Positions 51,827-60,634 of a stretch of 64,000 bases of DNA are shown here, piece after piece. The notes under the pieces were generated by a model. That model worked only from the letters and a program-made list of their open reading frames with translations, ran no database searches and was not told where the DNA came from. Source of the DNA: Berkiella sp963829835 (GTDB lineage Bacteria; Pseudomonadota; Gammaproteobacteria; Berkiellales; Berkiellaceae); assembly GCA_963829835.1 (NCBI GenBank), contig CAWHKC010000004.1, positions 1,426,001-1,490,000 of the forward strand, written 5' to 3'. Each line of letters begins with the position of its first letter. Positions within the stretch are counted from its first letter, which is position 1. The position numbers were made by a program, and so were the translations under genes.

Positions 51827-54112
51827 ATGTCAAAAAAAGAAACTCATGAAATCCAAGACCCTTTTTTAGCAAGAGAGGCTCAAAACTATCAAACCCCAGT
51901 TCCCAGTCGCGAGTACATTTTATCTGTTCTGACCGAAATGGGGATCCCAGCAAAACGTCGGGTTTTACTTAAGCATTTCGAGATCGAAGATCCTGAATTA
52001 CGCGAAGCCTTACGTCGTCGTTTAAAAGCGATGGTTCGCGACGGTCAATTATTTAAATCACCGGAAGGTTATATACCCATTACTCATGCTGATACCTGTG
52101 TGGGTGTGATTGTGGTTGAAAGGGAAGGGCTTGGACATCTGCGAACAGATGATGGCCAAACGATTATTTTAGGTGGTCCTACGCTACGCGGCTTTTATGA
52201 TGGCGATAAAGTAGAAGTACAGATCATACAAGTTGATAAAGAGGGTTATTCAAGAGGCCGAATCACCAATTTAATACAGGCTGTTACCCCACTTGTCATT
52301 GGGCGCTTAATAAAAGCACATGATCATTATGAAGTATTACCTTTTGATCGCAAATTTACCCAGAATATTATTCTTTATAAAGAACAAAAGGGTGATGCTA
52401 AAGACGGCGATATCGTACAAATTGAAATTTTACGCGGCGAAGAATCTAACGCTCATGCCGAACCAATTGCCAAAGTCATCGAAGTTTTAGGGGATTTTTC
52501 TACCCCAGGCATTGAAGTGAAAATGGCCATTCGAAAATTTGGGATCCCAGAAATTTGGCCACACGGGGTTTTGAAAGATTGTGAAAAATTTGACCCAAAG
52601 AAAGTAACACATAAAGATGAACGCAAAGATCTCACTAAATTACCGCTTGTTACAATTGATGGTGAAGATGCTAAAGATTTTGATGATGCGGTTTATTGTG
52701 AAAAAACCAGTGATGGCTGGAAATTATGGGTAGCGATTGCGGATGTGAGTTATTATGTACAACCTGGTTCAGCCTTAGATAATGAAGCTGCGCGTCGTGG
52801 AAATTCAACGTATTTCCCTGGCTGTGTTGTTCCCATGTTGCCTGAAGTGCTCTCCAATGAACTGTGTTCATTAAAACCAAAAGTACCTCGTTTATGCGTT
52901 GTTTGCGAGATGAGCATTGATCGTCATGGTGACATAACTGAGTCCACTTTTTATCGAGCACTGATGCACTCTAAAGCGCGTCTTACCTATACAGAAGTCG
53001 CTGAAGTTATACGAGGAAATGAAGTAGTACGGGAAACCTATGCTTCACTCCTAGAGCCCTTAGAAGCACTTCATGATTTATATGAAGCACTTAATAAGAA
53101 TCGTCGATCACGTGGGGCAATCGATTTTGATACAGTTGAAACCCGTATTTTATTTGATTCAAGTGGTAAAATAAAAAGTATTGTGCCAACGGCTCGTAAT
53201 GTTGCGCATAAAATGATTGAAGAAAGTATGTTAGCCGCTAACGTTTGCGCTGCAACCTTTTTACATCGGCATAAACGAGGAACCTTGTATCGCATCCATG
53301 ACAGGCCGCCACAAGATAAATTAAAATCACTGCGTCAGTTTTTATCAGAATTGGGGCTTGATTTGCCGGGGCAAAATACGCCGACATCAAAAGATTTTTC
53401 AACCTTAATTAATCAAATACAGCATCGAGAAGATAAGCATCTTATTGAGACAGTGATGCTGAGATCTTTAAGCCAAGCGCAATACAATCCTAAAAATATT
53501 GGCCATTTTGGATTAGCTTATCCTTGCTATTTGCATTTTACCTCACCCATCAGACGCTATCCTGATTTGATTGTACATCGTGGCATTATTGATATCTTAA
53601 CCGGTAAAAAGAAACCAGATAATCAAGATTATGAAAAATTAGGCATTCAATGTTCAGAAAGTGAACGTCGTTCCGATGAAGCCACAAGAGATGCATCAAT
53701 GGCGCTCAAATGCCATTATATGCAAGATAAAGTGGGTCAAGAGTTTCGAGGCGTTGTCGCAGGGGTCGCCAGTTTTGGGATCTTTGTTGAATTAAAAGAT
53801 GTCTACATTGAAGGCTTAGTTCATGTGACCGGACTTGGCAATGAATATTTCCATTATGATCAAGCTAATCATCGCATGGTTGGTGATACCACCCGAACGG
53901 TTTACCGTTTAGGGGATAGTGTTGAAGTCAGAGTGGTTCGAGTCGATGTTGAAGCCAAAAAAATTGATCTTGAATTGTTAAGCCAACCGGTAGGTTCTTC
54001 ATCAAGAAAGCAACAGAAAAAAAAGCATAAGAAAGAAGAAAAGACTGAGCGGGCGGCACCTAAAAAGCGCAAGAAAAAGCAAAAAACAAGACAAAAAAGA
54101 AAGAAAAAATAG
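51827..54112 (+). CDS. rnr: Ribonuclease R
   Basis: The 761-residue 3'-5' exoribonuclease degrades structured RNA. An N-terminal HTH-like domain is followed by cold-shock domains, and then the RNB catalytic core with TIDGEDAKDFDDAVYC (metal Asp residues) near residue 276. The S1 domain has GVVAGVASFGIFVELKDVYIEGLVHV near residue 644. The last 45 residues are extremely lysine-rich, as in other RNase R proteins that use this tail to unwind RNA. rlmB follows after eight bases. Confidence 0.96.
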   Translation: MSKKETHEIQDPFLAREAQNYQTPVPSREYILSVLTEMGIPAKRRVLLKHFEIEDPELREALRRRLKAMVRDGQLFKSPEGYIPITHADTCVGVIVVEREGLGHLRTDDGQTIILGGPTLRGFYDGDKVEVQIIQVDKEGYSRGRITNLIQAVTPLVIGRLIKAHDHYEVLPFDRKFTQNIILYKEQKGDAKDGDIVQIEILRGEESNAHAEPIAKVIEVLGDFSTPGIEVKMAIRKFGIPEIWPHGVLKDCEKFDPKKVTHKDERKDLTKLPLVTIDGEDAKDFDDAVYCEKTSDGWKLWVAIADVSYYVQPGSALDNEAARRGNSTYFPGCVVPMLPEVLSNELCSLKPKVPRLCVVCEMSIDRHGDITESTFYRALMHSKARLTYTEVAEVIRGNEVVRETYASLLEPLEALHDLYEALNKNRRSRGAIDFDTVETRILFDSSGKIKSIVPTARNVAHKMIEESMLAANVCAATFLHRHKRGTLYRIHDRPPQDKLKSLRQFLSELGLDLPGQNTPTSKDFSTLINQIQHREDKHLIETVMLRSLSQAQYNPKNIGHFGLAYPCYLHFTSPIRRYPDLIVHRGIIDILTGKKKPDNQDYEKLGIQCSESERRSDEATRDASMALKCHYMQDKVGQEFRGVVAGVASFGIFVELKDVYIEGLVHVTGLGNEYFHYDQANHRMVGDTTRTVYRLGDSVEVRVVRVDVEAKKIDLELLSQPVGSSSRKQQKKKHKKEEKTERAAPKKRKKKQKTRQKRKKK

Positions 54113-54120
54113 GTCGGAGT

Positions 54121-54858
54121 ATGGCTTCTTCTAAAATCCTCTATGGTTTTCATGCGGTATTGGCAGCAATATCGCATCATCCTGAAAATGTGCTAAATGT
54201 TTATTGTCAAGAAACAGAGAATGTCAGACACAAAGACATTCTGTCTAAAGCCAAAGAACACCACATTGCGGTTGAATCAACCTCAAGTATCAAATTAGAC
54301 AAACTTGCTGACACTTCTCATCATCAAGGCATCGCCGCCAAAGTGCGCGAATTACCCCAAAAAGATGAAAAAGACATTATCAAATGGTTAGAAAAAACTG
54401 AAAAAACGCCATTATTGTTAATACTAGAAGGTGTTCAAGATCCGCATAACTTGGGGGCGTGTTTACGTAGCGCGGAAAGTTTAGGCGTGGATTGGGTTAT
54501 TATACCTAAAATGAATAGTGCGCCTCTGAATGCATTAGTGAGCAAAATTGCCTGCGGTGCCGATCAAACTTTACCGGTGGTTGAAGTTTCCAATATTGTG
54601 CGTTTTATTCAACAGATCCAAAAATCAGGTCTCTGGGTGGTGGGCACATCAGGAGATGCAGACATTTCTATACAGAAAGCGTCATTGAAACGTCCCCTTG
54701 CACTAGTGATGGGCACAGAAGGCAAAGGCTTAAAGCGCTTAACGCTCGAGGTCTGTGATGAAATGGCAAAAATTCCGTTGATTGGCACTGTTGAGAGTTT
54801 AAATGTGTCAGTGGCTACTGGGATTTGCTTATATGAAGTGATGAGGCAGCGTAGTTAG
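54121..54858 (+). CDS. rlmB: 23S rRNA (guanosine(2251)-2'-O)-methyltransferase
   Basis: This 245-residue SPOUT methyltransferase modifies Gm2251 in the ribosomal P-loop. SpoU motif 1 is LEGVQDPHNLGACLRSAESL near residue 102. Motif 2 is LVMGTEGKGLKRL near residue 198. Motif 3 is IPLIGTVESLNVSVATGI near residue 220, and the three form the trefoil knot. The N-terminal L30e-like substrate domain begins ILYGFHAVLAAI. rnr-rlmB order is conserved with E. coli. Confidence 0.96.
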   Translation: MASSKILYGFHAVLAAISHHPENVLNVYCQETENVRHKDILSKAKEHHIAVESTSSIKLDKLADTSHHQGIAAKVRELPQKDEKDIIKWLEKTEKTPLLLILEGVQDPHNLGACLRSAESLGVDWVIIPKMNSAPLNALVSKIACGADQTLPVVEVSNIVRFIQQIQKSGLWVVGTSGDADISIQKASLKRPLALVMGTEGKGLKRLTLEVCDEMAKIPLIGTVESLNVSVATGICLYEVMRQRS

Positions 54859-54953
54859 TTTACGGTTCCGATTCCTTCCCCTTCTAATACAATTCTGATT
54901 ACATTAGTGTATATTCTCGATTACGCAAAAAACTTGATTTTTTAGAATTAAAG

Positions 54954-54979
54954 TGTAAACTGTAAATATACGGTTTACA
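54954..54979. promoter_or_regulatory. Inverted-repeat operator candidate for the HigBA-type pair
   Basis: TGTAAAC (54954-54960) and GTTTACA (54973-54979) form a palindrome. A nested TGTAAA/TTTACA pair uses 54961-54966 and 54974-54979. It lies 16 bases before the toxin start, where HigA-type antitoxins normally bind to repress their operon. Confidence 0.6.
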
Positions 54980-54994
54980 TTCAAGTAGTTTATT

Positions 54995-55273
54995 GTGATT
55001 AAATCTTGGCAGCATAAAGGATTACAGCTCTTTTTTGAAACAGGGAAAGCTTCTGGGATCCAAGCAAAGCATGTGAATAAATTAAGAATTCAACTAGCAG
55101 TGTTGGATGCTGCTACAAAACCGGAAGATATGAACTTGCCAGGATTTAAGTTTCATCACTTAAAAGGAGATAGGAAAGGAAGTTATTCTATCGCTGTCAG
55201 TGGCAACTGGCGAATGACATTTAGGTTCGAGGGAAATGACGCCATTTTAGTTAATTACGAAGATTATCATTGA
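54995..55273 (+). CDS. higB: HigB/RelE-type toxin
   Basis: The 92-residue protein matches the HigB mRNA-interferase family: KSWQHKGLQLFFETGKASGI at the start, LPGFKFHHLKGDRKGSYSI near residue 50, and SGNWRMTFRFEGNDAILVNY near residue 69. Relatives cleave mRNA in the ribosomal A site and so arrest growth. The start is a GTG without a strong ribosome site. Toxin-first order and the immediately following XRE antitoxin are typical of HigBA. Confidence 0.9.
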   Translation: MIKSWQHKGLQLFFETGKASGIQAKHVNKLRIQLAVLDAATKPEDMNLPGFKFHHLKGDRKGSYSIAVSGNWRMTFRFEGNDAILVNYEDYH

Positions 55274-55281
55274 GGTGATTT

Positions 55282-55593
55282 ATGGCTATGTACAATCCTC
55301 CCCATCCTGGTGAAGTGGTGCGCAGCACGCTGATTGAAGGAAGTAACTTATCTGTTAAAAATGCGGCTGAACTTCTTGGAATTTCAAGAGCCTCTATGTC
55401 AAAACTCATTAATTGCCGTGGAGGAATTAGCCCAGAGATGGCAATAAGGCTTTCTATAGCGCTCGATACTAGTAGTCAGATGTGGCTTAACCTACAAACT
55501 TCTTATGATCTGTGGGAAGCAGAGAAAGATCGTACAAGACTTGCTAAGAAAGTGCAAAATATTGAGGATTATTTACTTAAACATGCTAGCTAA
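55282..55593 (+). CDS. higA: HigA-type antitoxin, XRE family
   Basis: The 103-residue protein begins with the HigA signature NPPHPGEVVRSTLIEG. Its HTH spans about residues 25-45 (NAAELLGISRASMSKLIN), followed by SPEMAIRLSIALDTSSQMWL. It neutralises HigB and represses the operon by binding palindromes such as the one at 54954-54979. It lies eight bases after higB. The pair marks the left edge of an insert between rlmB and rpsF. Confidence 0.92.
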   Translation: MAMYNPPHPGEVVRSTLIEGSNLSVKNAAELLGISRASMSKLINCRGGISPEMAIRLSIALDTSSQMWLNLQTSYDLWEAEKDRTRLAKKVQNIEDYLLKHAS

Positions 55594-55603
55594 TCATTGC
55601 TCA

Positions 55604-55801
55604 TTATTCACGAATAGCTAATAACTTAAGTATAAGCTCCACTTTATTACGTACATCATATTTCAGTTTTAATCTATTAATGTATTTTTCGACGGTACGA
55701 TTGGATAGATTTAATTGCGCAGCCATTTCTTTAGAGGTTGCTCCGGTTAAAAGAAGATTGATGCAATCAATTTGTCTTGGTGAAAGCGACATTTTCCACA
55801 T
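55604..55801 (-). CDS. Stand-alone LuxR-type HTH protein, copy 1
   Basis: The product of about 65 residues is almost only a GerE/LuxR DNA-binding domain: SPRQIDCINLLLTGATSKEM, NLSNRTVEKYIN and KVELILKLL. There is no sensor domain. The frame extends to a TTG inside the palindromic element at 55828-55905, which is unlikely as a start; ATG codons at 55801 or 55792 are better. It is a clear paralogue of the gene at 57730-57945, and the two flank an oxidoreductase gene. It probably acts as a local regulator. Confidence 0.72.
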   Translation of the reverse strand: MWKMSLSPRQIDCINLLLTGATSKEMAAQLNLSNRTVEKYINRLKLKYDVRNKVELILKLLAIRE

Positions 55802-55827
55802 TCCCTGGCTAGTCAATGAGTTCTGAT

Positions 55828-55905
55828 GTAGGGTGGGCAAAACGAAGTGTGCCCACCATTAGAAATCGGAATTGGTGGACACGCTAAGAGCTTTGTCCAC
55901 CCTAC
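55828..55905. repeat. Palindromic element, copy 2
   Basis: The ends GTAGGGTGG and CCACCCTAC match the element at 15133-15214. The inner GTGCCCACC pairs with GGTGGACAC. It has diverged from copy 1 by scattered changes but keeps its symmetry, so it is an old insertion or a selected structure. It lies between the small HTH gene and the oxidoreductase. Confidence 0.85.
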
Positions 55906-55920
55906 ATGTGAGGTGCACAC

Positions 55921-57561
55921 TTAGAGTTTTCTGTTTGACTTCGCACACATCAACACTTCTTTTCGTAACTCATCAACTTGAGGCTTTGTCTCTAAAAACG
56001 GTTTTTCCTTTTTAACGCTGCGGCTAAAAAGCACAGCTGCCGGTCCAAAAGAGACACCTCCTGAACTTAAATCTTTTGTAGTACGCAAGTTAGAAAAAGC
56101 GCCATTTGCACTATAGACTTCACCCAAGGTTGGAAAGCCATCATAAGCAACTGCTCTGGTCCCCACCCAGCGTCTGGCTATATTTTTCTTTTCTAATACG
56201 ATGAGATCATCTTCGTTTAAAACTTGGCCCTTGGTGTTTCTCCCAAGCGCTAAAGAAATGCATTCGGGCAACACATCGTTGATCATGTTTAATTGTAGTA
56301 AATTTCTATTTTTAGCAAACGCCTCGTCTTTATTTGGCTTTTGGTCACCATAAAATGCTTTGGTTCCAGCAACCGCTATAAAAATTTCGCTACCAATGAT
56401 TCTTGCTTGCCAAGCAAGCACAACGCCTTCACGATGCACTTCCATGCAATGGTTTAACTTTGAAAAGTGTTCACGAAGATTTTCTGGTATAGGTATATTT
56501 AACTTTAAAGAAGCACCTGCAAATCCTGCAAAAGCGGGCTCTTTAAGCTCGAGTTTTCCTAATGCGCCAACATTTTCACCACTACAAATAACATAATTGG
56601 ATTTATCATACTGATGTTGGTTATGGGTAACCCTGTTATTAGTAAACTTTAAACCATTAACGACTGGATTTTCTTGAGTTTTATCATAAAGAACTTCTTT
56701 AACTTCTCGGTCTAATTTTAATCGAAAGCAATCTTTCGCTTCGTTGCTGCTATTTGTATATTGCCCCATGACTTTTTTAAGATAGTCATAAAATTTGGGA
56801 AGTAGAACTTCAGTATCAATGCAACCACCGGGCCTAAATAAAGCAATGGTGTCGTTCTGCCAGACATCCTTTTCTGAATGTTCGCCACAGAATTCTGCCA
56901 GATAGGGATCAAGCGCTTTTACTTCAGAGGGCGTTAATAATTTGCACTTTGAGTAGCCAAGGCTTTCATAGTCGCGCTTCATACCTTGGGCTTTGGTTGC
57001 GGCATCTTTAATACCATAGATTAAATCAATTCGATAACCATCATGCAGTTTAGTGTGTTTGTCATTCTTAGGTTCCCTGCAGGGATTGAAGTTTGACTCT
57101 TCTAAGATTTTTTTTAATTTTTCATCTGCAGTATCATAAATATGTTGCCATAAATCCATGCTGAACTTGCCCATTTCAAGCAATAGTTTGGTGCGCTTGT
57201 TATGACCTTTATCGTCTTTACTATATTCTTGAACTTGTTTTATAAAGTCGGCTGCAGCTTTTGAGTCATTAACGCCTTTCACATCATCAACTCGGATCCC
57301 ACCAGGTTGATGAAATGGGATCTCTAATTTTTGAGCTAATACAGGTCCTGGTGGTACAACCGATAGAATTTCATCAGGTGTTAAGCTTGGTGCAATATTT
57401 GAGGCCGTTGTCTGGGCTATGCTTTTATTTTTTTCATGAATAGTGATGCGAATTGTCTCTCCTTTTTTGCTTGCCTCTACATAAGCAAAATAAGCTTCCA
57501 AAGCGCCGATAATGCCGCCGCCCACGATGGTTTCTTTCATTGATGGATAATTACCAATCAT
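55921..57561 (-). CDS. FAD-dependent oxidoreductase (DAO-like)
   Basis: The 546-residue protein opens with a dinucleotide fold (ETIVGGGIIGALEAYFAY, residues 9-26; GxGxxG variant) and a charged strand end (ITIHEKNKS). A C-terminal GGVSFGPAAVLFSRSV closes the fold. The middle contains a substrate domain with LTPSEVKALDP near residue 210, as in D-amino-acid-oxidase-like enzymes, but is longer than usual. AGGAGG lies five bases before the ATG. No signal peptide. It is flanked by two small HTH paralogues, which suggests dedicated regulation. The substrate is unknown. Confidence 0.75.
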   Translation of the reverse strand: MIGNYPSMKETIVGGGIIGALEAYFAYVEASKKGETIRITIHEKNKSIAQTTASNIAPSLTPDEILSVVPPGPVLAQKLEIPFHQPGGIRVDDVKGVNDSKAAADFIKQVQEYSKDDKGHNKRTKLLLEMGKFSMDLWQHIYDTADEKLKKILEESNFNPCREPKNDKHTKLHDGYRIDLIYGIKDAATKAQGMKRDYESLGYSKCKLLTPSEVKALDPYLAEFCGEHSEKDVWQNDTIALFRPGGCIDTEVLLPKFYDYLKKVMGQYTNSSNEAKDCFRLKLDREVKEVLYDKTQENPVVNGLKFTNNRVTHNQHQYDKSNYVICSGENVGALGKLELKEPAFAGFAGASLKLNIPIPENLREHFSKLNHCMEVHREGVVLAWQARIIGSEIFIAVAGTKAFYGDQKPNKDEAFAKNRNLLQLNMINDVLPECISLALGRNTKGQVLNEDDLIVLEKKNIARRWVGTRAVAYDGFPTLGEVYSANGAFSNLRTTKDLSSGGVSFGPAAVLFSRSVKKEKPFLETKPQVDELRKEVLMCAKSNRKL

Positions 57562-57729
57562 TACTGCCTCCTAGTAATTAACATGATTAATTCAAGGGGC
57601 GAGAATAACGTAATGATGGTGAAATAAAATTCCGCACTAATACAGCAGTACAACTACTGGCGCATTAGTTCGGGAGTGTTTTTGCGGTAGTATAAATACG
57701 GTATGTTTGAAAAAAGTAAAAAGGATGGA

Positions 57730-57945
57730 CTACTTAGCTTGGAAATAAGCAGATAGTTTAAGAATTAATTCTGATTTATTGCGGGCATGAAATTTTTGTT
57801 TTACTGCATTAATGTAGTCTTCAACAGTGCGATAGGATAAATTTAATTGCAGCGCTATTTCTTTAGAGGTTGCACCGGTTAGAAGCAGGTTAATGCAATC
57901 TAATTGTCTTTGAGAAAGCTTAATTGTTCTAATTTCTTGTCCCAT
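57730..57945 (-). CDS. Stand-alone LuxR-type HTH protein, copy 2
   Basis: The product of about 71 residues is a GerE/LuxR DNA-binding domain: LSQRQLDCINLLLTGATSKE, NLSYRTVEDYINAVKQKF and KSELILKLSAYF. More than half its residues match copy 1, including DCINLLLTGATSKE. The start is the ATG at 57945, with an in-frame TTG at 57954 as an alternative. It lies 168 bases upstream of the oxidoreductase on the same strand, well placed to control it. Confidence 0.72.
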   Translation of the reverse strand: MGQEIRTIKLSQRQLDCINLLLTGATSKEIALQLNLSYRTVEDYINAVKQKFHARNKSELILKLSAYFQAK

Positions 57946-57959
57946 ATTTCCCAACTTCT

Positions 57960-58040
57960 ACGTGCCGCGACTTGTTCGCGGCATCCAAACATAAATAATT
58001 TTGAAATTTTCCAGGATGCCGCGAACAAGTCGCGGCACGT
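57960..58040. repeat. 81-base element with perfect 27-base inverted arms
   Basis: The arm at 57960-57986 (starting ACGTGCCGCGACTTG) is the exact reverse complement of 58014-58040. A 27-base AT-rich loop lies between them. It is GC-rich against an AT-rich background. Perfect arms suggest recent insertion or strong selection. It lies between the HTH gene and the MFS transporter gene. Confidence 0.88.
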
Positions 58041-58061
58041 CAGAGTAGTGGACTGATGAGG

Positions 58062-59363
58062 TTATTCTTCAGGTAAGAGCTGACGATTGTATTGGCGGTT
58101 CATAAATGTAGTGTTTCTGGTGAAAAACCCGAGTAACACGGCTACCATGCTCACAGCACAGACACACATTAAGTAATAAGCAACGGCTTGCACGCCGCCT
58201 GCATTTTCAATTAGCCACATACTGATAATAGGTGCCGCGCCACCAAAGGCCACTGCGGTAAAGTTCCAGCAAAAAGAAACACTGGTTGCGCGTATATTGG
58301 TGGGGAAAGATTCTGCGACAAGTGGATTTAATGTACCTTCTGTCATCCCGATAAGGGCGCCTAACAATAATGACATCGTTAAGATATTAGAGGGATCGCC
58401 AGCTTTTAATGTACTGATAAAAGGTAGGGCAGCACAGAAAATACCCAGAAGGCCTGTGAAAATAATGATTTTTTTATCAACTTTATCTGACAGATAACCA
58501 AAAATGACTGTCGATATGGTATAGCTTATGACGGTCATTAAAATAAATTTACCCGCTTCGTTTCTTGAAAAATTTAAAAAATCCATCATCATTGTTTTTC
58601 CGTAAATGAAAACAACGAAAAATGACACTTGAGTTGTTAGGAATATGGCAAATAAGCTTAATAATGTAGCCTTATGATTTGCAAACATCTCTTTCAACGG
58701 ATTGGCGATTAAGGTATTCATTTTTTTTGCAAATATAAAATCCTCGGTTTCAAGAAGATTTTTTCGCATATAAAAGGCAACAAGACTACCTGCGACGCTA
58801 ATAAAAAACGGTAAGCGCCATGCCCATGAATAAACAGCTTCTTCTGATACATAGGATTCTAAGATAAAGATGGTACATGAACTTAAAACTAAGCCAAGAC
58901 CCACACCAGTTAATGCAATTGATCCAAAAAAGCCACGTTTATTCTGAGGGACTGATTCAAAGAGGTAAACACAAGAGGTACCAAATTCACCACCTAAAGC
59001 AACACCTTGGAGGATCCGCAGTAATATTAATAGTATGGGTGCGGCTAATCCAATCTGCGCATAGGTTGGTAGGCACCCTATGCACATAGTGGGAATAGAC
59101 ATTAGCAGCATCGTGATCATTAACGTTTGCTTTCGACTGAATCTATCACCCATATAACCAAAAATGATACCACCGATAGGTCTTGCTGCTAAACCAATGG
59201 CAAAAGTAGAGAATGTTAACAACATGGCTATGAAGTGATCTTCCATCGGGAAAAACAATTTACTAATAACCGTCGCAAAATAAGCATATAGCGTATATTC
59301 ATACCACTCTAAGACATTCCCTATAGAAGATGATAAAAGTGATTTAGCAATACTTTGAGACAT
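58062..59363 (-). CDS. MFS transporter, metabolite:H+ symporter (ProP-like) family
   Basis: The 433-residue protein has about twelve hydrophobic segments. MHS hallmarks are NVLEWYEYTLYAYFA near residue 17, GYMGDRFSRKQTL near residue 69 and the GRxGR-like loop, RILQGVALGGEFGTS near residue 117, and PLVAESFPTNIRATSVSF near residue 345. Relatives import proline, betaine, dicarboxylates or osmolytes with protons. It is divergent from an Lrp/AsnC regulator that probably controls it, which hints at an amino-acid-like substrate. Confidence 0.88.
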   Translation of the reverse strand: MSQSIAKSLLSSSIGNVLEWYEYTLYAYFATVISKLFFPMEDHFIAMLLTFSTFAIGLAARPIGGIIFGYMGDRFSRKQTLMITMLLMSIPTMCIGCLPTYAQIGLAAPILLILLRILQGVALGGEFGTSCVYLFESVPQNKRGFFGSIALTGVGLGLVLSSCTIFILESYVSEEAVYSWAWRLPFFISVAGSLVAFYMRKNLLETEDFIFAKKMNTLIANPLKEMFANHKATLLSLFAIFLTTQVSFFVVFIYGKTMMMDFLNFSRNEAGKFILMTVISYTISTVIFGYLSDKVDKKIIIFTGLLGIFCAALPFISTLKAGDPSNILTMSLLLGALIGMTEGTLNPLVAESFPTNIRATSVSFCWNFTAVAFGGAAPIISMWLIENAGGVQAVAYYLMCVCAVSMVAVLLGFFTRNTTFMNRQYNRQLLPEE

Positions 59364-59569
59364 AGAAGATACCCTTCACATATTAAGTTCTCTTAAGTTT
59401 AACTCTAAATTCAAAAAAATAATTTTCTTATTTTCATTCCATTTATTTCGATTTATAATGCCAAATGGCAAAAATGGGTAATTTATGAAAAGAAATATCC
59501 ATAAAAATTGATATTTTATTCTAATTTAATCTTTAGTTAAGATTTTTATCTAAAATATGAAGGGCATTT

Positions 59570-60097
59570 ATGAAAAAAAGCTTCGTAAAATCAGACATTT
59601 TAGAAAAAGAGAGCCCAAGAACAACAAATGAAACAAATTTAGATAAAATTGATAAAAAAATTCTGAATATCCTGCAGGAAAACAATCAGATAACTAACAT
59701 AGAGCTGGCTGAAAAAGTGGGCATTTCTCCTCCTCCGTGTTTTCGTAGAGTGAAGCGTTTACGCGAACTTGGCATTATTACCAAAGATGTCTCTCTTATT
59801 GATCCCCTCAAAATTGGACAATGTTTAATCGTATTTGTGCAGGTTGCTTTGGAGAAGCAGCGGGAAGATATGCTGAGTTACTTTGAACGTAACATGTTAG
59901 AAGAAGCTGAAGTCATGCAATGTTATTTTATTTCAGGTGAAGTGGATTATCTTTTGGTCGTCCATGTCAGGGATATGAACCATTATAATGAATTTTCGCG
60001 TAGGGTATTTGTGAAAGAAGCGAACATCAAGATGTATCGAAGCAGCTTTTGCTTAAGCCGGGTAAAATACGACACAAAAGTCGATTTATTGGATTAA
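59570..60097 (+). CDS. Lrp/AsnC family transcriptional regulator
   Basis: The 175-residue protein has an unusual charged N-terminal extension of about 25 residues. Its winged HTH is IDKKILNILQENNQITNIEL, then GISPPPCFRRVKRLRELGII. The RAM (AsnC) domain has VALEKQREDMLSYFE and CYFISGEVDYLLVVHVRDM, the effector-binding region. These proteins sense amino acids as octamers. GAAGGG precedes the ATG. It is divergent from the MFS gene across a 206-base, very AT-rich space, and likely regulates it. Confidence 0.9.
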   Translation: MKKSFVKSDILEKESPRTTNETNLDKIDKKILNILQENNQITNIELAEKVGISPPPCFRRVKRLRELGIITKDVSLIDPLKIGQCLIVFVQVALEKQREDMLSYFERNMLEEAEVMQCYFISGEVDYLLVVHVRDMNHYNEFSRRVFVKEANIKMYRSSFCLSRVKYDTKVDLLD

Positions 60098-60169
60098 GGG
60101 CCAAAAAGAGGGTAGACTGCGTGGTCTCTGATTTTACATACAAATCAAGAGTTTGTTAATTAACTCCTT

Positions 60170-60197
60170 GCGCCACTGGCCTGAACAACCAGGGCGC
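60170..60197 (+). promoter_or_regulatory. Leader hairpin of the rpsF operon
   Basis: GCGCC (60170-60174) pairs with GGCGC (60193-60197), and CTGG (60176-60179) with CCAG (60189-60192), leaving a bulged A and a 9-base loop. It lies 23 bases before rpsF. Many bacteria have an S6:S18-binding leader at this place. Similarity is by position and shape only. Confidence 0.45.
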
Positions 60198-60220
60198 TAT
60201 TAGCCATAGGGAGCATGTAA

Positions 60221-60610
60221 ATGCGACATTATGAAATTGTAGTTCTCATTCATCCCGATCAAAGTGAGCAAGTCACTGCCATGGTAGATAGATACCGTGC
60301 AATGGCTGAAAAAAATGGTGGCCAAGTTCACCGTTTTGAAGATTGGGGCAGAAGACAGCTTGCTTATCCCATCAAAAAAATGCACAAAGCACACTACATT
60401 ATGTTGAACATAGAGTGTGATAACGAATCTTTAGACGCTCTCAAACATGCATTTCGTTACAATGACGCCATTTTGCGGCATTTAATTTTACAAAGAGATG
60501 CTGCTATCACTGAAGTTTCAGCGATGTTACGTTCTGAAGAAGAAAAAGAACGCATGGAACGTGGTGGCGATCGCGTAATGGCGATGGAAGAAGAAGAGCT
60601 CGAAATCTAA
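60221..60610 (+). CDS. rpsF: 30S ribosomal protein S6
   Basis: The 129-residue protein begins MRHYEIVVLIHPDQSEQV and has EDWGRRQLAYPIKKMHKAHY near residue 41, both diagnostic of S6. It binds 16S rRNA with S18 in the platform. The acidic C-terminal tail ends in EEEELEI. rpsR follows after 24 bases; priB, present in enterobacteria, is absent. Confidence 0.97.
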   Translation: MRHYEIVVLIHPDQSEQVTAMVDRYRAMAEKNGGQVHRFEDWGRRQLAYPIKKMHKAHYIMLNIECDNESLDALKHAFRYNDAILRHLILQRDAAITEVSAMLRSEEEKERMERGGDRVMAMEEEELEI

Positions 60611-60634
60611 TTATAAGCATTAGGAGAAACAACA

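Noticed and set aside
51604..51849. Plus-strand open frame between purA and rnr
   Set aside because: It runs across the tRNA-Leu gene on the other strand and into the rnr start, so it cannot be a normal gene.
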